DNA of 7,312 bases from Corallincola sp. (GTDB lineage Bacteria; Pseudomonadota; Gammaproteobacteria; Enterobacterales; Neiellaceae): contig JAGOCY010000062.1 of the NCBI GenBank assembly GCA_017998495.1, positions 1 through 7,312 on the forward strand. The letters are read 5' to 3'. Each line of letters starts with the position of its first letter. The stretch's first letter is position 1. The position numbers and the translations under genes were made by a program. Shown here piece by piece: positions 1 to 6,872 of this stretch. The notes below the pieces were generated by a model. That model saw only the letters and a program-made list of their open reading frames with translations, had not been told where the DNA came from and did not search any database.

Positions 1-474
1 CAGTAGCACCGCACCGAGGGCTTGCAGCAACCCCTGAATACTGGCCTGACGCGGCTCGCCGCTCGCCAGCTGGTTCAAAGTTACAGCCAGCAGCTCATCG
101 TTGCGCAGGGCCAGTGGAAACAGGCTGTTGGCAAAGCCCAGATAGGGGCTTTCGTCGCTGAGGGCGGCGCGCAACTGACGCAGGGCGCCATCGGGCAGCA
201 GCGGCATATCCACAGGTAGCAGCAGCAGCACCTCAAAGCGACGCAGACCGTCAATGGCGCCGGCGATGCCGGCCAGCGGCCCGGCCACCCCGGGGCGGTC
301 ACGCAGGCTGCCAGCAACGCCATCGCGGGTGACCGCAAAGGGCTGACAGCCGGCGCGCTCCAGCTGGGCCAGCGCCCGTTGCTGCAGGGACAATCCACCC
401 AGCTGCAGCTGCGCCTTGTCCTGGCCCATACGGCTGGATGCACCGCCGGCCAATACCACTCCTGCCCAGCTCAT
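1..474 (-). CDS. mobA: Molybdenum cofactor guanylyltransferase MobA, C-terminus cut off by the window edge
   Basis: MobA transfers GMP from GTP to Mo-molybdopterin in the cytoplasm, giving the MGD cofactor that NapA requires. The frame from ATG at 474 stays open for 158 codons to the left edge. It shows the family's nucleotide-binding signature near the N-terminus (LAGGASSRMGQDKA, residues about 8-21), then GPLAGI (about 65-70) and the metal-binding PVDMP (about 87-91). MobA proteins are usually near 190-200 residues, so about 35-40 C-terminal residues lie outside the window. An AGGTGA-like ribosome site lies about 5 nt before the ATG. The gene follows napC by 93 bp in the same direction, so it may be transcribed by readthrough from nap or from its own promoter; I see no convincing promoter. 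Identity rests on several motifs in order and is secure. An out-of-phase frame over the same bases (81-443) is a shadow. Confidence 0.93.
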   Translation of the reverse strand, partial: MSWAGVVLAGGASSRMGQDKAQLQLGGLSLQQRALAQLERAGCQPFAVTRDGVAGSLRDRPGVAGPLAGIAGAIDGLRRFEVLLLLPVDMPLLPDGALRQLRAALSDESPYLGFANSLFPLALRNDELLAVTLNQLASGEPRQASIQGLLQALGAVLL

Positions 475-531
475 CGGCTCACCTGCTTATGCTGTTGATA
501 GCCGGAGGTTAAAGGGGCAAGGCGCAGCCGT

Positions 532-560
532 CCAGTAGCAGCGCTGCTGCGGGCTACTGG
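532..560 (-). terminator. Inverted repeat after napC, possible weak terminator or mRNA-stabilising hairpin
   Basis: Perfect 8-bp arms (CCAGTAGC at 532-539 and GCTACTGG at 553-560 on the plus strand) begin 8 nt beyond the napC stop codon. The interior contains a second 12-bp palindrome, AGCAGCGCTGCT (537-548), which could form an alternative inner fold. No run of U follows in the direction of transcription, so this is not a classical Rho-independent terminator. It may attenuate transcription or protect the 3' end of the nap message. The rest of the 93-bp spacer holds only the mobA ribosome site. Confidence 0.4.
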
Positions 561-567
561 CCGGTCA

Positions 568-1167
568 TCAATGCCAGCCCTCAACCCCGGTCATATCCGG
601 CAGCTGGTGGGCGATCCCTTTGTGGCAGTCGATGCAGGTCTTGTCGCCACTGGCCAAAGCAGTGGAGTGCATCGACACCGCCCGCTGCCCCTGCTCGGAG
701 AAATCCATGTAGTCGAAGTTGTGGCAGTTACGACACTCCAGCGAGTCGTTGTCTTTCATCCGCTTCCACTCACGATCCGCCAGATAGCGGCGATGGGCTT
801 CAAACTTCTCGCGAGTATCGATGGTGCCGGTCAGCTTGCCCCACACCTCTTTGCTCGCCTGCACCTTGCGCACGATCTTGTCGGTCCATTCATGGGGCAC
901 ATGACAGTCGGGGCAGGTGGCGCGCACCCCGGAGCGGTTGGCGTAGTGGATGGTCTGGCGGTACTCCTGATAGACGTTGGCCTCCATCTCATGGCAGCTG
1001 ATGCAGAACTCTTCGGTGTTAGTCAGCTCCATGCCCCAGTTAAAGCCCCCCCAGAAGATGATGCCGCCGCCAAAGCCCAGGGCCAGCACCAGCCCTACGG
1101 CCACTTTGCTGGGGCGGGCCAAGGCCTGCCAGAAACGGCGCACGAAGGCCGGAATCGGTAGACGCAT
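568..1167 (-). CDS. napC: Membrane-anchored tetrahaem c-type cytochrome NapC (quinol dehydrogenase)
   Basis: NapC oxidises quinol at the cytoplasmic membrane and passes electrons to the periplasmic NapB/NapA pair. The 199-residue protein has a single N-terminal membrane anchor (residues about 20-42) and four haem c sites: CISCH 55-59, CPDCH 85-89, CRNCH 145-149 and CIDCH 178-182. The stretch after the first haem ([11 protein letters not shown]) and the [15 protein letters not shown] segment are typical of the NapC/NirT family, and the length is normal for NapC. The start at 1167 is supported by a strong GGAGG 5 nt upstream and lies 8 nt after the napB stop, so the two genes are in one operon. 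It is the last nap gene. A related family member such as NrfH or TorC is excluded by context: NrfH is shorter and TorC carries an extra C-terminal domain. Confidence 0.97.
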   Translation of the reverse strand: MRLPIPAFVRRFWQALARPSKVAVGLVLALGFGGGIIFWGGFNWGMELTNTEEFCISCHEMEANVYQEYRQTIHYANRSGVRATCPDCHVPHEWTDKIVRKVQASKEVWGKLTGTIDTREKFEAHRRYLADREWKRMKDNDSLECRNCHNFDYMDFSEQGQRAVSMHSTALASGDKTCIDCHKGIAHQLPDMTGVEGWH

Positions 1168-1175
1168 GAATCCTC

Positions 1176-1670
1176 CTACTGCCCGGACAGCGCCGTCACC
1201 GGCTTGAAGTTGTTATCGACCAGTGGCTTGGCATCGGCCTGTTCGACGTGGCACTGAACGCAGAAGTAGCGGCGTGGCGACACATCACCCAGCGTTACCC
1301 CTTCGCGGGTCTCGAAATGGGTAGGGCTGATGCGGGTGGCCCCGGTCTGGCTGGCCATCTTCCAGCTGTGGCAGGAGAGGCACTTGTTGGCTTTTTTGTC
1401 GATCTCGTAACCACGGATCTGATGGGGGATCAGCGGTGGCTGATGGACATAGTCGCGCGGCAGTGGCGAGCGATCTTTGGGCACCCGCTTAAGCTGGTCG
1501 GCACTGTTGTCCGCGACCACCTCATCAGCGCGCAGCGAGGTCAGGCCGCCGCTATCCCCAATCAGCTCCAGTTCTGCTGCCGGCGATGCCTCGGCGGCAG
1601 GCTCACTGCCCGCCGATACCAGCCCCACCATCAGCAGGGCTACCACTCCCGCCACCATCATCCTGGTCAT
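1176..1670 (-). CDS. napB: Periplasmic dihaem cytochrome c NapB, electron-transfer subunit of nitrate reductase
   Basis: NapB is the small subunit that forms the NapAB complex and feeds electrons to NapA in the periplasm. The 164-residue protein opens with a hydrophobic signal peptide (about residues 4-20, probable cleavage near VSAG). It carries two haem c sites, CLSCH 97-101 and CVQCH 137-141. Histidines at 76, 83 and 118 (the [10 protein letters not shown] and SPTHFE segments) are the conserved candidates for the distal haem ligands. The start at 1670 was chosen because it shares one base with the napH stop (TAATG), has GGGAGGA just upstream, and gives a proper signal peptide. The frame's longer 194-residue version would destroy the signal peptide. 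The region between signal peptide and first haem is slightly longer than in the roughly 149-residue E. coli protein. Confidence 0.96.
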   Translation of the reverse strand: MTRMMVAGVVALLMVGLVSAGSEPAAEASPAAELELIGDSGGLTSLRADEVVADNSADQLKRVPKDRSPLPRDYVHQPPLIPHQIRGYEIDKKANKCLSCHSWKMASQTGATRISPTHFETREGVTLGDVSPRRYFCVQCHVEQADAKPLVDNNFKPVTALSGQ

Positions 1671-2518
1671 TACGTCCTCCCGCTGCCGGCCAGCGGCCGG
1701 ATCGCTATGGTCAATACCTGTTCGGAACAGACTTCGACACAGCGCAGGCAGGTGGTGCATTCCGCTGCCACCACCGCCGGCCCTATGCCCCGCTTCTCAC
1801 CATGCAACGGCCCCTTGAGCACCTGCGGCTCAGGGCAGACGTTGTAACAATCCATGCAGCTGTCGCAGCGGGCGCGGCCACTGGCCTCGACCCGCCACCA
1901 GCGCCAACGGCCCAGCAAGGCGTAGAAACTGCCCAATGGGCAGAGGCGGCCGCACCACAACCGATCAAAAGCAACATCCAGCGCCACCACGGTGGCGACC
2001 AGCAACCAGCTGGCGCCCATGCCAAACAGCAGCCCGCGCAGCAGTGCCGACACCGGGTTGAGCAGCTCCCACACCAGCACGCCGCTGACCAATGGCAGCA
2101 GCAGCACCAATAGCAGCAGGCTGTACCTCAAGGCATTGCCGCTGCGGGCCGCCGGGCGCCAGCCCAAACGCCGGCGCAGCCAGGCGGCGGCGTCGGTCAG
2201 CGGATTCACCGGACACACCCAACTGCAGAACAGCCGGCCACCGAGCAACAGATAAAGGCCCACCACCAGCGCCCCACCAATCAGCGCCGTAGCCGCCGGC
2301 CAGTGGCCCGCCGCCAGGCTCTGCAGCAGCAGCAGCGGATCGCTAAAAGGCACGGTGCCCAGCAGTTCGCTACCCGACAGGTTGCCTTTGAGGATCCAGA
2401 CGCCAGCTAGCGGCCCGAGCACAAACAGCCCCAGCACCGTCAGCTGCACCAGCCTTCGTGCCAGCCAGAAGCGGTGGCTGCGCAACCAGCCCTGCTGCTC
2501 GATCACGCGCAGGCTCAT
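1670..2518 (-). CDS. napH: NapH, polytopic membrane iron-sulfur protein of the NapGH quinol dehydrogenase
   Basis: NapH anchors NapG at the membrane and takes part in ubiquinol oxidation feeding the Nap pathway. The 282-residue protein has four hydrophobic segments (about 24-45, 73-95, 131-152 and 167-185). It has two CxxxCP motifs at the membrane edge (C98/C102 and C189/C193), as in the NapH/NosR/CcoG group. A cytoplasmic C-terminal domain has two 4Fe-4S sites (C218-C221-C224-C228 and C254-C257-C260-C264). Length matches the usual size near 285. The ATG overlaps the napG stop as ATGA, and a GGAGGGG ribosome site lies inside the end of napG, so translation is coupled. The presence of napG immediately upstream separates it from stand-alone homologues such as CcoG. 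Confidence 0.96.
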   Translation of the reverse strand: MSLRVIEQQGWLRSHRFWLARRLVQLTVLGLFVLGPLAGVWILKGNLSGSELLGTVPFSDPLLLLQSLAAGHWPAATALIGGALVVGLYLLLGGRLFCSWVCPVNPLTDAAAWLRRRLGWRPAARSGNALRYSLLLLVLLLPLVSGVLVWELLNPVSALLRGLLFGMGASWLLVATVVALDVAFDRLWCGRLCPLGSFYALLGRWRWWRVEASGRARCDSCMDCYNVCPEPQVLKGPLHGEKRGIGPAVVAAECTTCLRCVEVCSEQVLTIAIRPLAGSGRT

Positions 2519-3282
2519 AACCCCTCCAGCGGCGCGCTTTCAGGGCGGCGATCCGGCAGATCCAGCGGCTCCTGTGGCAGCAGGCCATGGCCTGCCTGCT
2601 CTTTTTCCTGCCAGCCCCAGCGGTAATGGTCACCCAGCTGGCCACGCGCCAGTTCCAGCGGCAGCACCTTGATGGCGGCTTCAGTCAGCACGCAGGCTTT
2701 CTCGCATTTGCCACAACCGGTGCAGTGGTCGCTGTGCACCGTGGGCATAAAGATGGCGTGCTTGCCGGTGCGGGTGTTGCGGCTCAGCTCCAGGGTGATC
2801 GCCCGGTCGATGGCCGGGCAGACGCGATAGCAGACATCGCAGCGCAGCCCTTGGGCGTTGAGGCAGTTTTCCTCGTCGATCAGCACCGCCAGCCCCATGC
2901 GCGCGTCGTCGATCTGCTCGAGTGCCGGGTCGAGGGCACCGGTCGGGCAGGCACGGGTGCAGGGGATGTCGTCACACATCTCGCACGGGATCTGCCGCGC
3001 CTCAAAGTAGGGGGTGCCGATGGCCACCGGCCCCAGCCAGCGCGCCAGCTTCAGGGTGTCGTAGGGACAAGCCTCGACACACAGACCACAACGGCTGCAG
3101 GCCGCGGCGAAGGCCTCATCGGCCAGCGCTCCGGGCGGGCGCAGCGCCTGCGGCTCGGCCGCCAGCGACTGCCGGCCATAGCCATAGAGCAAGGGCCCGG
3201 CAGCTGCCACCGCACACAGCGCCGGCACCGTTTCACTCAAGAAACGGCGGCGCTGGCGGTCGATGGCAGGCTGGCCGGTCAT
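2515..3282 (-). CDS. napG: NapG, periplasmic ferredoxin-type iron-sulfur protein
   Basis: NapG works with NapH as an alternative quinol-oxidising route to the nitrate reductase. The 255-residue protein starts with a Tat-type leader (arginines at about 10-13 followed by FL, then a hydrophobic stretch to about residue 41). Four 4Fe-4S sets follow: C62/65/68/72, C100/103/108/112, C140/148/151/155 and C187/190/193/197. The third is irregularly spaced, as is usual in this family. The protein is about 24 residues longer than E. coli NapG (231), largely from a hydrophilic proline-rich tail after residue 225. The start at 3282 lies 7 nt after the napA stop with a GAGG ribosome site, and the end overlaps napH by 4 nt. 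A DmsB-like subunit is unlikely because of the Tat leader and the napH neighbour. Confidence 0.96.
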   Translation of the reverse strand: MTGQPAIDRQRRRFLSETVPALCAVAAAGPLLYGYGRQSLAAEPQALRPPGALADEAFAAACSRCGLCVEACPYDTLKLARWLGPVAIGTPYFEARQIPCEMCDDIPCTRACPTGALDPALEQIDDARMGLAVLIDEENCLNAQGLRCDVCYRVCPAIDRAITLELSRNTRTGKHAIFMPTVHSDHCTGCGKCEKACVLTEAAIKVLPLELARGQLGDHYRWGWQEKEQAGHGLLPQEPLDLPDRRPESAPLEGL

Positions 3283-3289
3283 GACCGCC

Positions 3290-5812
3290 TCAGGCCTTGA
3301 GTACGCGCACAGCGCACTTCTTGTAGTCCGTCTGTTTCGACAGCGGATCGGTCGCGTCCAGGGTCAGCTTGTTGACCAGCTGCTTGGCGTCGAAGAAGGG
3401 CACAAAAATCAGCCCGCGCGGCGGCTTGTTACGGCCACGGGTTTCGATGCGCGAGCGCATCTCGCCACGACGTGACTGCAACACCACCTCATCGCCACGG
3501 CGCAGGTTGCGGGCGATGGCATCATCCGGGTGCATAAACACCACGGCATCGGGGAAGGCGCGGTAGAGCTCGGGCACGCGCCGGGTCATGGTGCCGGTGT
3601 GCCAGTGCTCCAGCACCCGGCCGGTGCAGAGCCAGAGATCGAACTCGCCATCGGGAGATTCGGCCGGCGGTTCATAGGGCAAGGCAAAGACCACCGCCCG
3701 GCCATCCTTGTGGCCATAGAACTGCACGCCACTGCCCGCCTTGACGTAAGGGTCGTAGCCTTCGCGGAAACGCCACAGCGTCTCTTTGCCATCCACCACC
3801 GGCCAGCGCAGGCCACGAGCCTGATGGTAGGTCTCAAACGCCGCCAGATCATGACCGTGGCCACGGCCAAACTCGGCGTACTCCTCAAACAGCCCTTTCT
3901 GGCAGTAGAAGCCAAAGGCATCGGCTTCGCTGTTGAGCAGCCCCGTGCACTCCTCGCGCTTGAAGGCGTTGACCTTGCCGTTGGCGTAGAGGATGTCGAA
4001 CAGCGTCTTGCCGCGGAACTCCGGCTTCTTAGCCAGCAGCTCCTCCGGCCACACCTCCTCGACTTTGAAGCGCTTGGCGAACTCCATCAGCTGCCACAGG
4101 TCGGATTTGGCCTCGCCGGGGGCCAGCACCTGCTGATGCCAGAACTGGGTGCGACGCTCGGCGTTGCCGTAGGCCCCCTCTTTTTCCACCCACATGGCGG
4201 TGGGTAGCACCAGATCGGCGGCCTGGGCGGTGACGGTTGGGTAAGGGTCAGACACCACCACGAAGTTGCGCGGGTCGCGGTAACCGGGCAGCCGCTCCTC
4301 GTTGATATTGGGGCCGGCCTGCATGTTGTTGTTGCACATCACCCAATAGGCGTTGAGCTTGCCATCCTTGAGCATGCGGTCCTGCAACACTGCGTGATAA
4401 CCGACTTTGCCGGGGATGGTGCCGTCGGGCAGCCCCCAGATCTGCTCGGCATGGTGGCGATGCTCGGCCTTGGTCACCACCATGTCGGCCGGCAGGCGGT
4501 GGGCAAAAGTACCCACCTCGCGCGCCGTGCCACAGGCGGATGGTTGGCCAGTGAGCGAAAAGGGGCTGTTGCCCGGCTCAGATATTTTGCCGGTGAGCAG
4601 GTGGATGTTGTAAACGAGGTTATTGGCCCACACCCCGCGGGTGTGCTGGTTGAAGCCCATGGTCCAGTAGCTGGTGACCTTGAGCTTGGGATCGGCATAG
4701 GCCGCTGCCAACTTCTCTAGTTGTGCCACCGGCACGCCCGAGAGTTTGGAAGCGTATTCAGCGGTATAAGTGCTGACAAACTTGGCAAAGGCAGCGAAAT
4801 CGATCGGCTTGCTGGCGCCGCTACCTGCGTTTTTAGCCTTCTGCTCCAGCGGGTGGGTTGGGCGCAGGCCGTAGCCGATATCGGTATCACCTTCGGCGAA
4901 ATTCACATGCTTGTCGATAAAGGCCTGATTCACCTTGCCGTTCTGGATGATGTAGTTGGCAATGTAGTTGAGGATCGCCAGATCGCTCTGTGGGGTGAAG
5001 ATGATCGGGTTGTCGGCCAGTTCAAAGCTGCGGTGCTCGTAGGTGGAGAGCACATGCACCTGCACCTCGGGGTTGGAGAGGCGGCGATCGGTGATGCGCG
5101 ACCACAGGATCGGGTGCATCTCGGCCATGTTCGAGCCCCACAGCACAAACACATCGGCTGCTTCGATATCGTCATAGCAGCCCATCGGCTCATCGATGCC
5201 GAAGGTGCGCATAAAGCCCACCACCGCCGAGGCCATGCAGTGGCGGGCGTTGGGGTCAAGGTTGTTGGAGCGGAAACCGGCCTTAAATAGCTTGGCGGCG
5301 GCATAGCCCTCCCACACCGTCCACTGGCCGGAACCAAACATGCCGACGCTGGAGGTCATCTCCTCCACCGGCTTGCCAGCATTGGCCTTAAGGTCGCGCG
5401 CCTGCGCTTCCTTGAATTTCTCGGCCATGATGTCAAACGCCTGATCCCAGCTGATCGGCTGGAAGTCGCCATCTTTGGCGAACTTGCCGTCGCGCATGCG
5501 CAGCAGCGGGGTGGTCAGACGATCCTCGCCATACATGATCTTGGAGAGGAAATAGCCCTTGATGCAGTTGAGGCCACGATTAACCGGGGCATCCGGATCG
5601 CCCTGGGTAGCCACCACCCGCCCATCCTGAGTGCCGACCAGCACCGAACAGCCGGTACCGCAGAAGCGGCAGGGGGCTTTGTCCCAGCGAATGGCAGTGT
5701 CGGCCTTGCCCGCCAGCAGGTTGGCGGCACTGGCCGGCAGGCTGACGCCAGCAGCGGCGGCTGTGGCTGCCACCGCATTGGCTTTGATGAAGTCGCGACG
5801 CGACAGACTCAT
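3290..5812 (-). CDS. napA: Periplasmic nitrate reductase catalytic subunit NapA
   Basis: NapA reduces nitrate to nitrite in the periplasm using a Mo-bisMGD centre and one 4Fe-4S cluster. The 840-residue protein (E. coli 828) begins with a clear Tat signal, SRRDFIK at residues 4-10, followed by an alanine-rich hydrophobic stretch ending near ASA at about 29. The cluster cysteines are C48, C51, C55 and C83. The predicted Mo-ligating cysteine is C192 in the RHCMAS motif. The C-terminal molydopterin-binding region carries [15 protein letters not shown], typical of NapA. All expected catalytic elements are present with no frame disruption. The start at 5812 is 3 nt after the napD stop, with GAGGAG inside the end of napD as ribosome site, so napD and napA are coupled. 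Assimilatory NasA is excluded because NasA lacks a Tat signal and is not found with napDGHBC. Confidence 0.98.
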   Translation of the reverse strand: MSLSRRDFIKANAVAATAAAAGVSLPASAANLLAGKADTAIRWDKAPCRFCGTGCSVLVGTQDGRVVATQGDPDAPVNRGLNCIKGYFLSKIMYGEDRLTTPLLRMRDGKFAKDGDFQPISWDQAFDIMAEKFKEAQARDLKANAGKPVEEMTSSVGMFGSGQWTVWEGYAAAKLFKAGFRSNNLDPNARHCMASAVVGFMRTFGIDEPMGCYDDIEAADVFVLWGSNMAEMHPILWSRITDRRLSNPEVQVHVLSTYEHRSFELADNPIIFTPQSDLAILNYIANYIIQNGKVNQAFIDKHVNFAEGDTDIGYGLRPTHPLEQKAKNAGSGASKPIDFAAFAKFVSTYTAEYASKLSGVPVAQLEKLAAAYADPKLKVTSYWTMGFNQHTRGVWANNLVYNIHLLTGKISEPGNSPFSLTGQPSACGTAREVGTFAHRLPADMVVTKAEHRHHAEQIWGLPDGTIPGKVGYHAVLQDRMLKDGKLNAYWVMCNNNMQAGPNINEERLPGYRDPRNFVVVSDPYPTVTAQAADLVLPTAMWVEKEGAYGNAERRTQFWHQQVLAPGEAKSDLWQLMEFAKRFKVEEVWPEELLAKKPEFRGKTLFDILYANGKVNAFKREECTGLLNSEADAFGFYCQKGLFEEYAEFGRGHGHDLAAFETYHQARGLRWPVVDGKETLWRFREGYDPYVKAGSGVQFYGHKDGRAVVFALPYEPPAESPDGEFDLWLCTGRVLEHWHTGTMTRRVPELYRAFPDAVVFMHPDDAIARNLRRGDEVVLQSRRGEMRSRIETRGRNKPPRGLIFVPFFDAKQLVNKLTLDATDPLSKQTDYKKCAVRVLKA

Positions 5813-5815
5813 GGC

Positions 5816-6088
5816 TTACTCCTCGTCTGTAGTGGCAGCGGGCAGGTCGCTGTGGCTGTAAGCCAGCGACACCCCCACCACGCCGGGAAACTGTTCAATG
5901 CTGTCAACCATGGCCAGTACCGCCTTGCGGTTGGCTCCTTCCACCGTGACCACCAGTTGGCCGTGCTCACCCTGGGCGTGGACCTCGACCCCCGGCCAAT
6001 GGGCCAGTTCGGCCGCCACACTGTTACTGCGCAGCGGCGCCGGGCGTACCACCAGCCCCAACAGTTGCTGATTGGCTGGTTCAGTCAT
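5816..6088 (-). CDS. napD: NapD, cytoplasmic chaperone for the NapA Tat signal peptide
   Basis: NapD binds the twin-arginine signal of NapA and delays export until the cofactor is inserted. The 90-residue product shows the family's ferredoxin-like fold elements: LGLVVRP at about 10-16, WPGVEVHA at about 31-38, LVVTVEG at about 45-51 and IEQFPGVVGVSLAYSH at about 64-79. The start at 6088 was chosen over the upstream ATG at 6238 because residues before it look non-coding (Ser/Arg/Cys-rich) and because those bases encode the small membrane protein in another frame. The gene overlaps that small gene by 8 bp and ends 3 nt before napA, as expected for an operon in which chaperone and client are made together. 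Confidence 0.94.
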   Translation of the reverse strand: MTEPANQQLLGLVVRPAPLRSNSVAAELAHWPGVEVHAQGEHGQLVVTVEGANRKAVLAMVDSIEQFPGVVGVSLAYSHSDLPAATTDEE

Positions 6089-6215
6089 CTCGGTCCCCCA
6101 GCAGGCGTAACAGCGGCAGGCAGACCACCGCCACCGCGATAAAGCCAATGATGAAAATGAGGGGCATGGCGCTATAACCGAGCAGGTGCCAGATGAAATA
6201 TTCGAGCGCGCCCAT
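6081..6215 (-). CDS. 44-residue single-pass membrane protein upstream of napD (TIGR02808-like)
   Basis: This frame encodes 44 residues beginning MGALEYFIWHLLGYSAMP. Residues about 17-39 form one hydrophobic membrane segment, followed by a short charged tail ending GDRDD. It overlaps the napD start by 8 bp (shared ATGACTGA), so it is very likely translated as part of the nap operon. I recall the TIGR02808 family as tiny (about 46 residues), single-membrane-span proteins found in Vibrio and Photobacterium, typically near nap genes; size, topology and position all fit. Its function is unknown. NapE, another small nap membrane protein, is an alternative, but the sequence does not look like the NapE I know. 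The start at 6215 is preferred for its GGAG site; an upstream in-frame ATG at 6245 would add 10 residues but lacks a ribosome site. Confidence 0.8.
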   Translation of the reverse strand: MGALEYFIWHLLGYSAMPLIFIIGFIAVAVVCLPLLRLLGDRDD

Positions 6216-6221
6216 GATCGG

Positions 6222-6225
6222 CTCC
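6222..6225 (-). promoter_or_regulatory. Ribosome binding site deciding the start of the small membrane gene
   Basis: GGAG on the minus strand lies 6 nt before the ATG at 6215. The alternative upstream ATG at 6245 is preceded by an AT-rich stretch (ACTAGTATT) with no Shine-Dalgarno match. This favours the 44-residue product over a 54-residue one. Confidence 0.6.
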
Positions 6226-6229
6226 GGAA

Positions 6230-6245
6230 ATGGGTCAATACCCAT
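6230..6245. repeat. Perfect inverted repeat ATGGGT-N4-ACCCAT, possible operator
   Basis: Six-base arms at 6230-6235 and 6240-6245 are separated by CAAT, between the FNR-like site and the small membrane gene. The right side reads TACCCAT (6239-6245), a full match to the NarL/NarP heptamer TACYYMT. The left side, ATGGGTC, is its inverse with one mismatch, 2 nt away. The heptamers diverge, however, whereas the classical 7-2-7 arrangement has them converging. A NarP/NarL operator, or an operator for another dimeric regulator, is therefore only a possibility. Confidence 0.35.
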
Positions 6246-6275
6246 AATACTAGTCAGGCGATGGGGGCCACGCTA
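6244..6275 (-). promoter_or_regulatory. Candidate -10 elements for the napD-napC operon promoter
   Basis: Two candidates read on the minus strand. TATTAT (6249 down to 6244) matches the sigma-70 consensus at 5 of 6 bases and would start transcription near 6237, placing the FNR-like site around -67. TAGCGT (6275 down to 6270) is a weaker match, but it sits where an FNR site at -41.5 would require it, with a start near 6263. Neither has a convincing -35 hexamer, which is normal for activator-dependent promoters. I cannot choose between them from sequence alone. Confidence 0.4.
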
Positions 6276-6297
6276 AGCGCCCCGAGAGCGGATAAAG

Positions 6298-6311
6298 TTG
6301 AGGCAGATCAA
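6298..6311 (-). promoter_or_regulatory. FNR-like binding site upstream of the napD-napC cluster
   Basis: The minus strand reads TTGATCTGCCTCAA, which matches the FNR consensus TTGAT-N4-ATCAA at 9 of 10 defined positions. It lies in the 158-bp gap between the napF stop and the small membrane gene, in the position expected for an activator of the downstream operon. FNR-type oxygen control of nap operons is well established in enterobacteria, where the site is upstream of napF. Here it lies downstream of napF. The remainder of this gap holds a near-palindrome (6337-6352) of no clear role. Confidence 0.6.
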
Positions 6312-6373
6312 TTTTATCGGGTCGCGTGAGGGCATATATCCCCAAGGAGATAGATGTAGCCATCCCTAAGGGG

Positions 6374-6868
6374 TTAGACGGAATTAGCGACTGTGATGTG
6401 GATCGCGCTGACCGGACAGGGGGCAACGCAGCCACCGCAACCGGTGCAGCTGGCGCTGTCGATCTGCGGCCGGCTAATGCCGCCCGGCTGCGGGCGAAAA
6501 CGCAGGGCGCGCGGCTCGCAGCTGTCTTCGCAGCTGCGGCACATGACGCCGTTGACCGCCAGACAGGCCTCGCCAATCTGTGCTCGATACGGCCAGGGCG
6601 GTTGGCCGGGCTGGCGCAGCAAGGCCTGTGGGGTGCAGGCCTCGACACACAGGCCGCAAAAAGTGCAGCTGCCGCGGCTGAAATCGATGGCGGCAAAGCC
6701 GCCATCGCCACTGATGATGATCCCTTGTGGGCAGGCGCGCTGACAGTCACCGCATCGACTGCAACGCTCAATAAACTGTGCCTCCGCCAGTGCCCACGGC
6801 GGCCGCAGTGGCGTTTGCCCACGACGCCAGAAGCGACGGCTGCTATCTACCGCATTAGCCCCATCCAT
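6374..6868 (-). CDS. napF: NapF, cytoplasmic ferredoxin-type iron-sulfur protein
   Basis: NapF is a cytoplasmic iron-sulfur protein that interacts with NapA and is thought to help assemble its 4Fe-4S cluster before export. The 164-residue product has the same length as E. coli NapF and the same N-terminal SRR segment followed by RPPWA. Four cluster motifs follow: C36/39/42/46, C68/71/74/78, C102/110/113/117 (irregular) and C141/144/147/151. The CRSCEDSCEPRALRFRP segment is characteristic. The start at 6868 was chosen by matching the family's length; the frame is open further upstream, but there it runs antiphase through moaA. It begins 4 nt after the moaA stop without a strong ribosome site (only a distant GGTGG), suggesting translational coupling to moaA. 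A 158-bp gap with its own regulatory signals separates it from the other nap genes. Confidence 0.95.
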   Translation of the reverse strand: MDGANAVDSSRRFWRRGQTPLRPPWALAEAQFIERCSRCGDCQRACPQGIIISGDGGFAAIDFSRGSCTFCGLCVEACTPQALLRQPGQPPWPYRAQIGEACLAVNGVMCRSCEDSCEPRALRFRPQPGGISRPQIDSASCTGCGGCVAPCPVSAIHITVANSV

Positions 6869-6872
6869 GCCG

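Noticed and set aside
81..443. 120-codon minus-strand frame rich in Trp, Arg and Cys
   Set aside because: Out of phase with mobA, whose nucleotide-binding motifs lie in the frame from 474; composition is not protein-like.
571..1161. 196-codon open frame on the plus strand matching the napC span
   Set aside because: Exact antisense shadow of napC, whose four haem motifs are unambiguous.
2587..3300. 237-codon open frame on the plus strand
   Set aside because: It lies entirely antisense to napG, has no family-like motifs, and is the kind of long shadow frame that high GC produces.
3530..4207. 225-codon open frame on the plus strand
   Set aside because: Antisense to the conserved C-terminal half of napA, with no recognisable domain.
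6337..6352. Near-palindrome TATCCCCAAGGAGATA after napF, considered as a terminator
   Set aside because: Only a 2-nt loop remains between the arms and no U-run follows, so a Rho-independent terminator is not supported; chance or a weak protein site is as likely.
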